DNA of 10,999 bases from assembly GCA_900544655.1 (NCBI GenBank), contig UQWE01000032.1:1-10999 (forward strand), given 5' to 3'. The notes below the pieces were generated by a model that saw nothing but the letters and a program-made list of their open reading frames with translations, did not search any database and was not told the DNA's origin. Positions 5,756 through 10,999 of the stretch are shown here, one piece after another. The stretch's first letter is position 1; every line of letters begins with the position of its first letter. The translations under genes and the position numbers were made by a program. Source of the DNA: an uncultured Coriobacteriaceae bacterium. Its GTDB lineage: Bacteria > Actinomycetota > Coriobacteriia > Coriobacteriales > Atopobiaceae.

Positions 5756-6727
5756 TTAGCCATCAATCCTGACAGGATCCGGACACATGAGCTTGTCCAC
5801 GGGTGCCCCCTCGGCATCCGCGAGGCTCACGCAACGAATCGCGAGGTCCTCGTACGTGTTGTAGTAATAGCAGCCCGTCTCGGCAGAGAAGCAGCTGGTA
5901 TAGAGGGTCTTCTCCAGGTCACCGTTCGTCATGCGCGTCGAACCCTCGACCATGGCCACACCCTCGAGCGTACGAAACATACGGATGACGTTATCGTGTT
6001 CGCTCTCTTTATCGGGATAGTTGGCATTGAGGAAAGCGGCCTTCACGAAGCGCGAGGGAGAATACGAGTCGCCAGGGATTCCACGCATGCCGGCACCGGC
6101 ACCATAGGGGGCAAGCTCGGCACGACGCCACTTCGCGGGAGCGGGAGCATCGCTCGTCGCGGTGATATAGCTGCGGAGGTTCTCGAGGTGCCACTCAATC
6201 GAGGGCTGATTCGCAAGAACGTCAACGGGATCATCGAGCACGTGCATGCCATCCTCACGGCATTCGATGACGAGACTACGAGTCGCGTCTCCCACGATCC
6301 AGTGCAGGTAAGAGACGCCGAGCCCCTCGCCCGCAGGCACACCGACGACCGTGGTGCCCTCAAGCGCGGCGACGACCTCATTCACGCTCGAGAAGTTCGC
6401 GGCAATCCACATCGGGAGCTCGTAGGCGCAGACGTTCGTCCCCGTCTCCGCAGGACCCTCGGCGTATTCCGCAAAGCCGGGGAAGTTAAGACCGGCAACA
6501 GCAAGGCCGGCATCGTTGCCGCAATCAAAGAACATCGGCAGGTTCTGGAAGTCAACGCACATACCAATTACCGCGTGCGCAGAAGGCGCATCGTCAAGGA
6601 AGCGATAACGCACAGGAAACCCCTTGGGCATCACGCGCACGCGCTCGCCATAGCCGCAGCTCCAATCGAGATTGCGGCCGAGATACATGGAACCGTTCTT
6701 GCTGGTAAACCTAACGCTCGTGCACAT
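5756..6727 (-). CDS. bsh: Choloylglycine hydrolase family protein, probable bile salt hydrolase
   Basis: The product has 323 residues, the usual length for this Ntn-hydrolase family; ATG 6725-6727 is preceded by GAAGGGAGC. All active-site residues known from bile salt hydrolase and penicillin V acylase are in register: Cys2 (nucleophile after Met removal, MCTSVRF), R18 and D21 (GRNLDW), N81 (AGLNFPG), N173 (LANQPSIEWHLENL, equivalent to Asn175) and R226 (PSRFVKAAF, equivalent to Arg228). There is no signal peptide, so it is cytoplasmic. Bile salt hydrolases cleave the glycine or taurine amide of conjugated bile acids; penicillin V acylases share the fold. The general match to Gram-positive bile salt hydrolases (FPGFAEY, LHWIVGD, YTSCFSAETGCYYYNTYED) favours the bile-acid role, which also suits a gut actinobacterium. 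It lies 32 bp after a metallophosphoesterase gene and probably shares its transcript. Confidence 0.85.
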   Translation of the reverse strand: MCTSVRFTSKNGSMYLGRNLDWSCGYGERVRVMPKGFPVRYRFLDDAPSAHAVIGMCVDFQNLPMFFDCGNDAGLAVAGLNFPGFAEYAEGPAETGTNVCAYELPMWIAANFSSVNEVVAALEGTTVVGVPAGEGLGVSYLHWIVGDATRSLVIECREDGMHVLDDPVDVLANQPSIEWHLENLRSYITATSDAPAPAKWRRAELAPYGAGAGMRGIPGDSYSPSRFVKAAFLNANYPDKESEHDNVIRMFRTLEGVAMVEGSTRMTNGDLEKTLYTSCFSAETGCYYYNTYEDLAIRCVSLADAEGAPVDKLMCPDPVRIDG

Positions 6728-6759
6728 AAAAGCTCCCTTCGACGCATATACGCGGAGTT

Positions 6760-7479
6760 CTACCCGAACACGCCGTCACCCAAGCGCACCACCTCGTTAT
6801 AGAGCACAGTATGCGCATCGTCCAAGTCGCGATCTCGATGAAAGTGGCCGAAATACCAACGCCTAAACGACAACCGGTCTTCAAGGGTATCGAGATACCC
6901 CGTGAAGCGATCACGTTCCGGAGTCTGCCAGGTCTTATCCGGGTAGAGCGCATGTGACAGCATCCGATTCGAACATGTGTGCGTGATTACGTAGTCGACC
7001 TTCCAGGCACAACCCGCAAGCACCTCATCCGCATGCGCTAGCTCCTCCTCAGAGGGAAGCTCCTGAGGCCACCAGTCAATACCAGGCGTGCGCCAGTCCA
7101 TATCCGTACTTGCGGCCCCGCCCAACACGAAGACGCGCGAGCCGCCGAGTTCAAACAGCTCGCCACGACAAAGCCTGCGAATCGGCGAGTCCTCCGAGAG
7201 ACGCTGCGTAAGGCCACCGCGCCACATCTCAAGCGGACGAGTCTCCCAATGGGCAAACTGCTCGTGGTTGCCGTCAACAAACAGCACGTTGTAGGAGCGC
7301 GCCTCGAGCCAGGCGATTTCATCGCACTCGCCACGAGAGTAATCCCACGGATATCCGAAGTCCCCGGCGACAATGAGGTAATCGTCCGCATCGAGGGACT
7401 CATCCACCGCCGAATCCCAGTCATAGAGCTTCTGCATGTCGCATCCACCGTGGATATCGCCCGTTACAAAGACGGCCAT
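6760..7479 (-). CDS. Metallophosphoesterase (calcineurin-like), first type
   Basis: The product has 239 residues. ATG 7477-7479 follows AAAGGAG. The dinuclear metal motifs of the calcineurin-like phosphoesterase fold are complete: GDIHG (D8, H10), GDFG (D40), GNHE (N71, H72), ITHTCS (H167) and GHFH (H212, H214). There is no signal peptide or membrane helix, so it is cytoplasmic. The substrate is unknown; proteins of this type include phosphodiesterases and Ser/Thr phosphatases. The YPWDYSRGECDEIAWLE stretch and the cap around SEDSPIRRLCRGELFELGG look like a subfamily common in gut Firmicutes and Coriobacteria, from memory. Its first 16 nt overlap the end of the next gene upstream (7464-8147), a different metallophosphoesterase, so the two are almost surely co-transcribed and perhaps translationally coupled. 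Confidence 0.9.
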   Translation of the reverse strand: MAVFVTGDIHGGCDMQKLYDWDSAVDESLDADDYLIVAGDFGYPWDYSRGECDEIAWLEARSYNVLFVDGNHEQFAHWETRPLEMWRGGLTQRLSEDSPIRRLCRGELFELGGSRVFVLGGAASTDMDWRTPGIDWWPQELPSEEELAHADEVLAGCAWKVDYVITHTCSNRMLSHALYPDKTWQTPERDRFTGYLDTLEDRLSFRRWYFGHFHRDRDLDDAHTVLYNEVVRLGDGVFG

Positions 7480-8147
7480 GCCGCTCCTTTCCCGTTCGCC
7501 GGATGCCTATCCGGCTCCCTCTCCAGCTCATCGACGAGCAGAGACCGCGCGATGTCTCGCGCAGGCCCCGGATTGGGCGCAACCCAACTTTGCCAACGAG
7601 CTATGCCCGCGTTCTCGACGCCGGCAAACCATTCTTCGATCTCCTCAATCGAAACCGGTCTAAGCCCGTTCGCGTCCATGCCCACGTCATAGCGATAGAT
7701 GCCCTGCATGCGATTTAACTCGTTGTAGTCTGAGCCCCGGCTGTGAATGTGTCCGTGCAGCATCATCGAGCCGCACTCCATAGCCTCCCAATCCACCAAC
7801 GGATAGTGCGAAAGGATGTATTTATGGCCATTCGCCTTGAGGCGCGAGATTGGCGCCATCACGTCAAACGCGCCCGCCAGCCCCTTTGAGGCCCAATCCT
7901 TGTCATGATTGCCCGGGATAAGATGGACGTGCTCGCACCTAATCTGCTCGCGAATTGCCCTAGCGTCCTCAGCCGTAATCCGAAACGAAAAATCCCCCAG
8001 GATATACAACTCATCCCTAGGTTGAACTCGTGCGTTAATGTTTGCCACGAGCGCATGGTTCATCTGCGCAACCGTCTCATACGGACGGCCGGCAAACCTA
8101 ATAACGTTTTCATGGCCGAAGTGCGTATCCGAGGTGAAGTAGATCAT
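7464..8147 (-). CDS. Metallophosphoesterase (calcineurin-like), second type
   Basis: The product has 227 residues. ATG 8145-8147 follows AAAAGGAGG, one of the strongest ribosome binding sites in the window. Motifs in order: SDTHFGH (D7, H9, H12), GDFS (D52), PGNHDKDW (N80, H81), LSHYP (H114) and HGHIH (H131-H135), followed by the typical end DVGMDANGLRPVSIEEI. After that end there is an extra tail of about 50 residues (from about 178) that is not part of the usual domain and overlaps the next start. The protein is only distantly related to its neighbour at 6760-7479: spacing between motifs and the cap region differ, so this is not a recent tandem duplication. It is cytoplasmic with unknown substrate. 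It is likely the first gene of the operon reaching to rsmJ. Confidence 0.9.
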   Translation of the reverse strand: MIYFTSDTHFGHENVIRFAGRPYETVAQMNHALVANINARVQPRDELYILGDFSFRITAEDARAIREQIRCEHVHLIPGNHDKDWASKGLAGAFDVMAPISRLKANGHKYILSHYPLVDWEAMECGSMMLHGHIHSRGSDYNELNRMQGIYRYDVGMDANGLRPVSIEEIEEWFAGVENAGIARWQSWVAPNPGPARDIARSLLVDELEREPDRHPANGKGAAWPSL

Positions 8148-8195
8148 ATGGCCTCCTTTTGGCCATTATCCTCTCCCATGCGGACACTTAACCAT

Positions 8196-8211
8196 GCCAC
8201 GGCCCCGTGGC
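8196..8211. repeat. Short perfect hairpin between the epimerase and phosphoesterase genes
   Basis: GCCACGG (8196-8202) pairs with CCGTGGC (8205-8211) with a 2-nt loop. It could slow or end transcription from the epimerase gene (stop at 8349) but has no T-run on either strand, so I do not call it a terminator. Confidence 0.45.
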
Positions 8212-8224
8212 GAGACAAGCAACT

Positions 8225-8252
8225 GGAATCCCATATCACGGAATCCCATATC
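8225..8252. repeat. Direct repeat GGAATCCCATATC, two copies
   Basis: Exact 13-bp copies at 8225-8237 and 8240-8252, period 15 bp. They lie about 80-105 bp upstream of the second metallophosphoesterase start (8147), where its promoter and control sites would be expected, so a regulator binding site is possible. Confidence 0.6.
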
Positions 8253-8348
8253 CCCGTAGACTCGCTCGCCCGCTCCAGACGGCAAAACGAATGCGGACCG
8301 GCGCTAGAACGATAGCTGATGTCGGGCCGCTCATCTATTCCGAGGAGA

Positions 8349-9074
8349 TCATGCGCAGAAGCGAAGAGGCTCTGGCTCGTCCGGACCATCGAGGTCAATG
8401 CCCGTCTCTGCCTTGAACGCTAACTTGTACTTCTCAATAGCAAGCGGAAGGCTCGAGTCAAGCGAGAACAGGCCTGAGTTGCCCACGATGAGGATGTCGG
8501 CGCCGGCCTGCTGGAACGTCTTGAAAGTGGCCTGCTTAACTCCGCCGTCAACTTGAATCTTAAAGTGGCAGCCTCGATTCTCGCGAAGCTTGCGGGCCGC
8601 CTCGATCTTGGCGAGCGTCTCCGGAATGACCTTCTGCCCCGCAAAGCCCGTGTCGATGGTCATGATCGTAAGGATATCGATGCGTTCGCAAATCGTCTCG
8701 ATCGCAGAAAGCGGGGTCATCGGGCTGAGCACGATTCCAAACTTCACGCCAAGCTGACGAGTGCGTTCATACAGGCGGAAGGCATTGCGTTCGACGGTCT
8801 CCGCCTGATATGACAGGCAATCATCGGGACCAAGCTCAAACATCTCCGTGAACATCACAGGGTTCTCGACCATGAGGTGAACATCCATGGGAAGCGAACT
8901 GTGCTTGCGCAGCGTGTTGGCAAACTGCGGCGTCAATGCCATGTTGGGACAGAAGTGAGAGTCCATAACGTCAACGTGATAGAGGTCAAAGTGCTCGTCC
9001 ATGACGCTGATATCGCGAGCGACGTTCATCGGGTCCATGCACATAAGGGACGGAGCCATAAGGGGCCTGTTCAT
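8349..9074 (-). CDS. Allulose-6-phosphate / ribulose-phosphate 3-epimerase family protein
   Basis: The product has 241 residues. ATG 9072-9074 follows a weak AGAGAGAAG; an upstream in-frame ATG at 9117-9119 has no ribosome binding site. The TIM-barrel epimerase active site is complete: S9 (APSLMCMD), H33 and D35 (YHVDVMDSH), H66 (MDVHLMVENP) and D176 (IQVDGGV), the metal ligands and the two acid-base aspartates. SLMCMD, IMTIDTGFAGQ, IPETLAKI and GNSGLF match the E. coli D-allulose-6-phosphate 3-epimerase AlsE better than the general pentose-pathway Rpe. The canonical DVMDGHF has Ser in place of Gly (DSHF). The likely reaction is 3-epimerisation of a ketose phosphate in the cytoplasm; substrate not proven. 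No sugar kinase or transporter is in the window. LacI-type operators 75-230 bp upstream and the LacI gene before them indicate repression by a sugar-phosphate or sugar-responsive regulator. Confidence 0.85.
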   Translation of the reverse strand: MNRPLMAPSLMCMDPMNVARDISVMDEHFDLYHVDVMDSHFCPNMALTPQFANTLRKHSSLPMDVHLMVENPVMFTEMFELGPDDCLSYQAETVERNAFRLYERTRQLGVKFGIVLSPMTPLSAIETICERIDILTIMTIDTGFAGQKVIPETLAKIEAARKLRENRGCHFKIQVDGGVKQATFKTFQQAGADILIVGNSGLFSLDSSLPLAIEKYKLAFKAETGIDLDGPDEPEPLRFCA

Positions 9075-9147
9075 TCTTCTCTCTTTCTCGCGCACGTTCC
9101 GTCGAAGGCTCATCGGCATCGCTTCGCTCGTTTACAGCAAATCATTA

Positions 9148-9161
9148 AGTAAACGTTTACT
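9148..9161. promoter_or_regulatory. LacI-type operator O1 before the epimerase gene
   Basis: AGTAAACGTTTACT is a perfect 14-bp palindrome with the central CG typical of LacI/GalR-family sites. It lies 74 bp upstream of the epimerase start, where a bound repressor would block transcription. Confidence 0.75.
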
Positions 9162-9201
9162 CTTGGCAGCCAAGCTCGAGGACTTTCTGACTGCTTATAG
9201 C

Positions 9202-9213
9202 GTAATCGTTTAC
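9202..9213. promoter_or_regulatory. LacI-type operator O2
   Basis: GTAATCGTTTAC departs by one base from GTAAACGTTTAC. On the minus strand TTGGCC with a 17-bp spacing to TACGCT, or TATAAG alone, overlap this site and may be the promoter; the -35 match is weak. Confidence 0.6.
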
Positions 9214-9279
9214 TCAATTCAGGCCAACACACCTGTGTCCCCCACCGAGATCGCTCGGCTAGCGGTTCATTATTTGTGG

Positions 9280-9303
9280 GTAACCGTTTGGGTAAACGTT
9301 TGC
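9280..9303. promoter_or_regulatory. Two abutting LacI-type operators, O3 and O4
   Basis: GTAACCGTTTGG (9280-9291) and GTAAACGTTTGC (9292-9303) are adjacent 12-bp sites with no spacer. Each keeps the GTAA-CGTTT core seen in O1 and O2. They are 70-140 bp further upstream and could serve as auxiliary sites for repressor looping. Confidence 0.6.
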
Positions 9304-9320
9304 GCTCATACGGTTTCACT

Positions 9321-9535
9321 CATGCCTTCGCCACACTTATGAGCACCTGGTGCCACAATCCAACCCACTCATGTTCATGCGCTCGGCACCAAAGCCGCGC
9401 CAGTCCACACCCACACGCGCCAAGCACTACGGCAACGTTAGCCCGCGCTTACGCGCACCCGATGCCATAGTCGCGGCAACCCACACCTATGTTTACACGC
9501 GATTGATGCCAAAGCCGCGCCAGTGCGCACCTATG
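9321..9535. repeat. Cluster of degenerate repeats after the lacI-type gene
   Basis: The clearest pair is GATGCCATAGTCGCGG... (9461-9491) and GATGCCAAAGCCGCGC... (9505-9535), both ending CACACC/GCACC + TATG, exactly 44 bp apart. A third copy starts near 9385 (GGCACCAAAGCCGCGCCAG); weaker ones start near 9349 and 9321. Spacing is irregular (28, 36, 76, 44 bp). The last copy overlaps the stop codon of the repressor gene at 9531. Confidence 0.6.
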
Positions 9536-10547
9536 CCCGCTGAGTCGATTCCCTCCGAACGATCTCGACCGGAACATACGTAACCGGCTGGTCCGGCGTC
9601 TCGTCATTCATCAGCCCGAGAAGAGCATCCGCCGCCTTCTCCCCAAGAATATGCGGCTCCTGGCGAATCGTCGTCAGAGGAGGTCGCCCAAAGCGAGCGA
9701 TCGAGATATCGTCATGCCCAACTACACAGACATCATCGGGAACGCTCGCGCCCCGCCCATGCAGCGCCTCAAGGGCACCCATCGCCAGCCAGTCCGCCTG
9801 GCAGAACACGCCATCGAATTTGTGCCCGGATTTAATGAGGTCACACGTAAGCTCGTAGCCTCGCTCAAACGAAGTCACGGCGGACGATCGCACTAGCTCG
9901 GGCTTCAGCTTCACACCAGCCGCTCGCAGCTCATCAACAAAGCCCTGCGTACGAATCTTGGTGATGGGAGAGTCCTCGCGCGCCTGAATCAAAGCTGGAC
10001 TGACGCATCCGCCGCTCAGCAGCTCGCGCGCTGCGAGTCGTCCGCTTCGCTCGTTATCGGACGAAATGCAAGCGACCTTGCCGGCATCCGCCTCCTCGCT
10101 CACGAAGCGATCTACGTAGACCGTAGGCACGGATCTCTTGAGAGCCGCGCGCACATCATCCAGACTGTTTACGGCAATAACGCCTGAAACACCTTGAGCC
10201 GCGAGTAGCGCCTGACACTGCCGCTCAAGATCAAGGGAAGCGTTCGTGTTGTAAATCATGCTGGCATAGCCACTCTCGAACAGCTTCGTTTGCATCGCAA
10301 GAATCATTGACGAGAAGAACTCGTTGGCGATGTTAGGAACGATGATGCCAACAGCAGAGTTATGCCTCTGACGAAGGCCCTTGGCTAGCTGATTAGGCTG
10401 GTAATCATACTCTTCGATAATCTTGCGCACGCGACGCTCGGTCTCAGCAGAGAACCTACCATTTTGGTTGATTACACGAGACACCGTCGCAACCGAAACG
10501 CCGGCCATTTGCGCGATGTCCTTTACGGTGATCCTCGTGCCTGCCAT
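9531..10547 (-). CDS. LacI-family transcriptional regulator
   Basis: The product has 338 residues. ATG 10545-10547 follows TTTGGAGG; a longer start nine codons upstream lacks such a site. Residues about 6-29 are the LacI helix-turn-helix (ITVKDIAQMAGVSVATVSRV), followed by the hinge (YQPNQLAKGLRQ, about 49-60). Residues about 64-338 form the periplasmic-binding-protein-like sugar-sensing domain (AVGIIVPNIANEFFSSMI; VYVDR; ISSDNERSG; VVGHDDISIARFGRPPLTTI). Such regulators are dimeric cytoplasmic repressors released or activated by a sugar or sugar phosphate. Its most likely targets are the four GTAAACGTTTAC-like sites just downstream, before the epimerase gene; no copy of that site is evident in front of its own start, so autoregulation is not supported by sequence. 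Confidence 0.92.
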   Translation of the reverse strand: MAGTRITVKDIAQMAGVSVATVSRVINQNGRFSAETERRVRKIIEEYDYQPNQLAKGLRQRHNSAVGIIVPNIANEFFSSMILAMQTKLFESGYASMIYNTNASLDLERQCQALLAAQGVSGVIAVNSLDDVRAALKRSVPTVYVDRFVSEEADAGKVACISSDNERSGRLAARELLSGGCVSPALIQAREDSPITKIRTQGFVDELRAAGVKLKPELVRSSAVTSFERGYELTCDLIKSGHKFDGVFCQADWLAMGALEALHGRGASVPDDVCVVGHDDISIARFGRPPLTTIRQEPHILGEKAADALLGLMNDETPDQPVTYVPVEIVRRESTQRA

Positions 10548-10904
10548 GCGTCCTCCAAACCCGCGAACACGCACCCCGACGCACGGCCTCTGCCGTCGAG
10601 GACCCCAAGAGCGTTCAACCTAAACTAGCAGAATTAGTATCAATTCATACCAAAGCTTAGCGACCAACATTTCGTTAGCTGTTCATTAATTTCGGCATCC
10701 GGAGCCATCAAGCATGCTGGCGGGCCGTTTAAAGTCCCTCGAAGCGTCAAATCTCGAGAGATCATGCCAAAACGCAAGCGCAAATCGAGAAACCGAAAGC
10801 GCAGCAAGAGAAATAAAAGCACGGTCGCAACCGCATTTGAAGCCGCATGACCACTCATACTGTCCTAAGCCACCGTTGGTATGGCCTCGCCCAGCCATAC
10901 GCAA
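10548..10904. other. Spacer between the rRNA operon end and the lacI-type gene
   Basis: This should hold the repressor's promoter. On the minus strand TTGATA and an extended -10-like TGATACTAAT occur near 10630-10650, inside an imperfect GAATT/AATTC dyad (10632-10647), but no well-spaced pair is clear. A purine-rich stretch at about 10755-10830 contains a 28-codon plus-strand frame (10764-10850) rich in Lys and Arg, with only a weak GAGAG upstream; I do not call it a gene. Confidence 0.5.
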
Positions 10905-10939
10905 GAGGGCCCCGCCACCACGCGGGTGACGGGGCCCTC
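10905..10939 (-). terminator. Terminator hairpin of the rRNA operon
   Basis: GAGGGCCCCG (10905-10914) pairs perfectly with CGGGGCCCTC (10930-10939), and the loop can add CACC/GGTG pairs. It starts 21 bp after the 5S rRNA end. On the minus strand it is followed only by TTGCG, so it depends on the stem rather than a T-run. Confidence 0.75.
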
Positions 10940-10960
10940 GGCACGCAAATGCCCCTCGTT

Positions 10961-10999
10961 GGTCAGCGACGTCCTGCTCTCCCACGGACTACTCCGCAG
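10961..10999 (-). rRNA. rrf: 5S ribosomal RNA, 3' end only
   Basis: Read on the minus strand, the right edge contains CCGTGGGAGAGCAGGACG followed by TCGCTGACC. This matches the well-conserved 3' part of actinobacterial 5S rRNA (pattern GTGGGAGAGTAGGACGCCGCC, then the 3' closing strand). The gene continues beyond the window. The exact 3' end (10959-10962) is uncertain by a few bases. The 16S and 23S genes are expected to the right. Confidence 0.85.

Noticed and set aside
8144..8398. Minus-strand frame of 84 codons filling the gap before the second metallophosphoesterase and overlapping its start as ATGA
   Set aside because: The start lies inside the epimerase gene without a ribosome binding site, it uses rare ATA codons, and the product (with the repeat-derived IWDSVIWDS) resembles nothing; the ATGA overlap is probably chance.
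10640..10985. Minus-strand frames between the 5S gene and the repressor, one with a hydrophobic stretch
   Set aside because: They run across the 5S rRNA end and the terminator hairpin or lack ribosome binding sites; the hydrophobic stretch is the complement of the purine-rich tract.

Overview
The window looks like chromosome of a gut actinobacterium of the class Coriobacteriia, most like Collinsella or a close relative. This rests on moderately high G+C (about 60% by eye), an HTH-aminotransferase fusion of a type I know from that group, a bile-salt-hydrolase-type enzyme, and long A/T-flanked hairpin terminators. The genus is an inference; no marker here proves it. Every gene I can support lies on the minus strand, so the window is read biologically from right to left.

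Right edge: the last 39 bases are the 3' end of a 5S rRNA gene (minus strand), followed by a GC-rich terminator hairpin, so an rRNA operon ends here. A spacer of about 360 bp leads to a LacI-family repressor (9531-10547). The 456-bp gap after it carries a degenerate repeat cluster and then four GTAAACGTTTAC-like operators in front of an allulose-6-phosphate/ribulose-phosphate 3-epimerase gene (8349-9074). The repressor and epimerase look like a small sugar-phosphate regulatory unit.

Middle (4900-8147): a compact block of two different metallophosphoesterases (overlapping by 16 nt), a choloylglycine-hydrolase family enzyme (probable bile salt hydrolase), a small gene broken by one base in a homopolymer, and an RsmJ-type 16S rRNA methyltransferase. 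Spacing is 32 bp, about 13 bp and a 4-nt GTGA overlap, so this is probably one transcript, closed by a hairpin at 4794-4825.

Left part: a metal-dependent amidohydrolase (3350-4684) with its own terminator, an unrecognised 217-residue protein (2286-2939), a peptide-deformylase-like protein that lacks the catalytic glutamate (1613-2029) with a terminator, and, running off the left edge, a fused XRE-type HTH/aminotransferase (from 1130 downwards). The fusion gene is preceded by two tandem copies of a 39-40 bp dyad (AGTTCAATTT ... AAATTGAACT) that look like autoregulatory operators, and by a leader with 31-bp tandem repeats. The outermost ~37 bases of the window form an inverted repeat that breaks the expected aminotransferase sequence and may be a contig-end artefact.

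I see no CRISPR array, transposase, prophage gene or tRNA. The observations most worth a second look are the duplicated dyad operator of the fusion gene, the deformylase without its glutamate, and the frameshifted small gene between the bile salt hydrolase and rsmJ.
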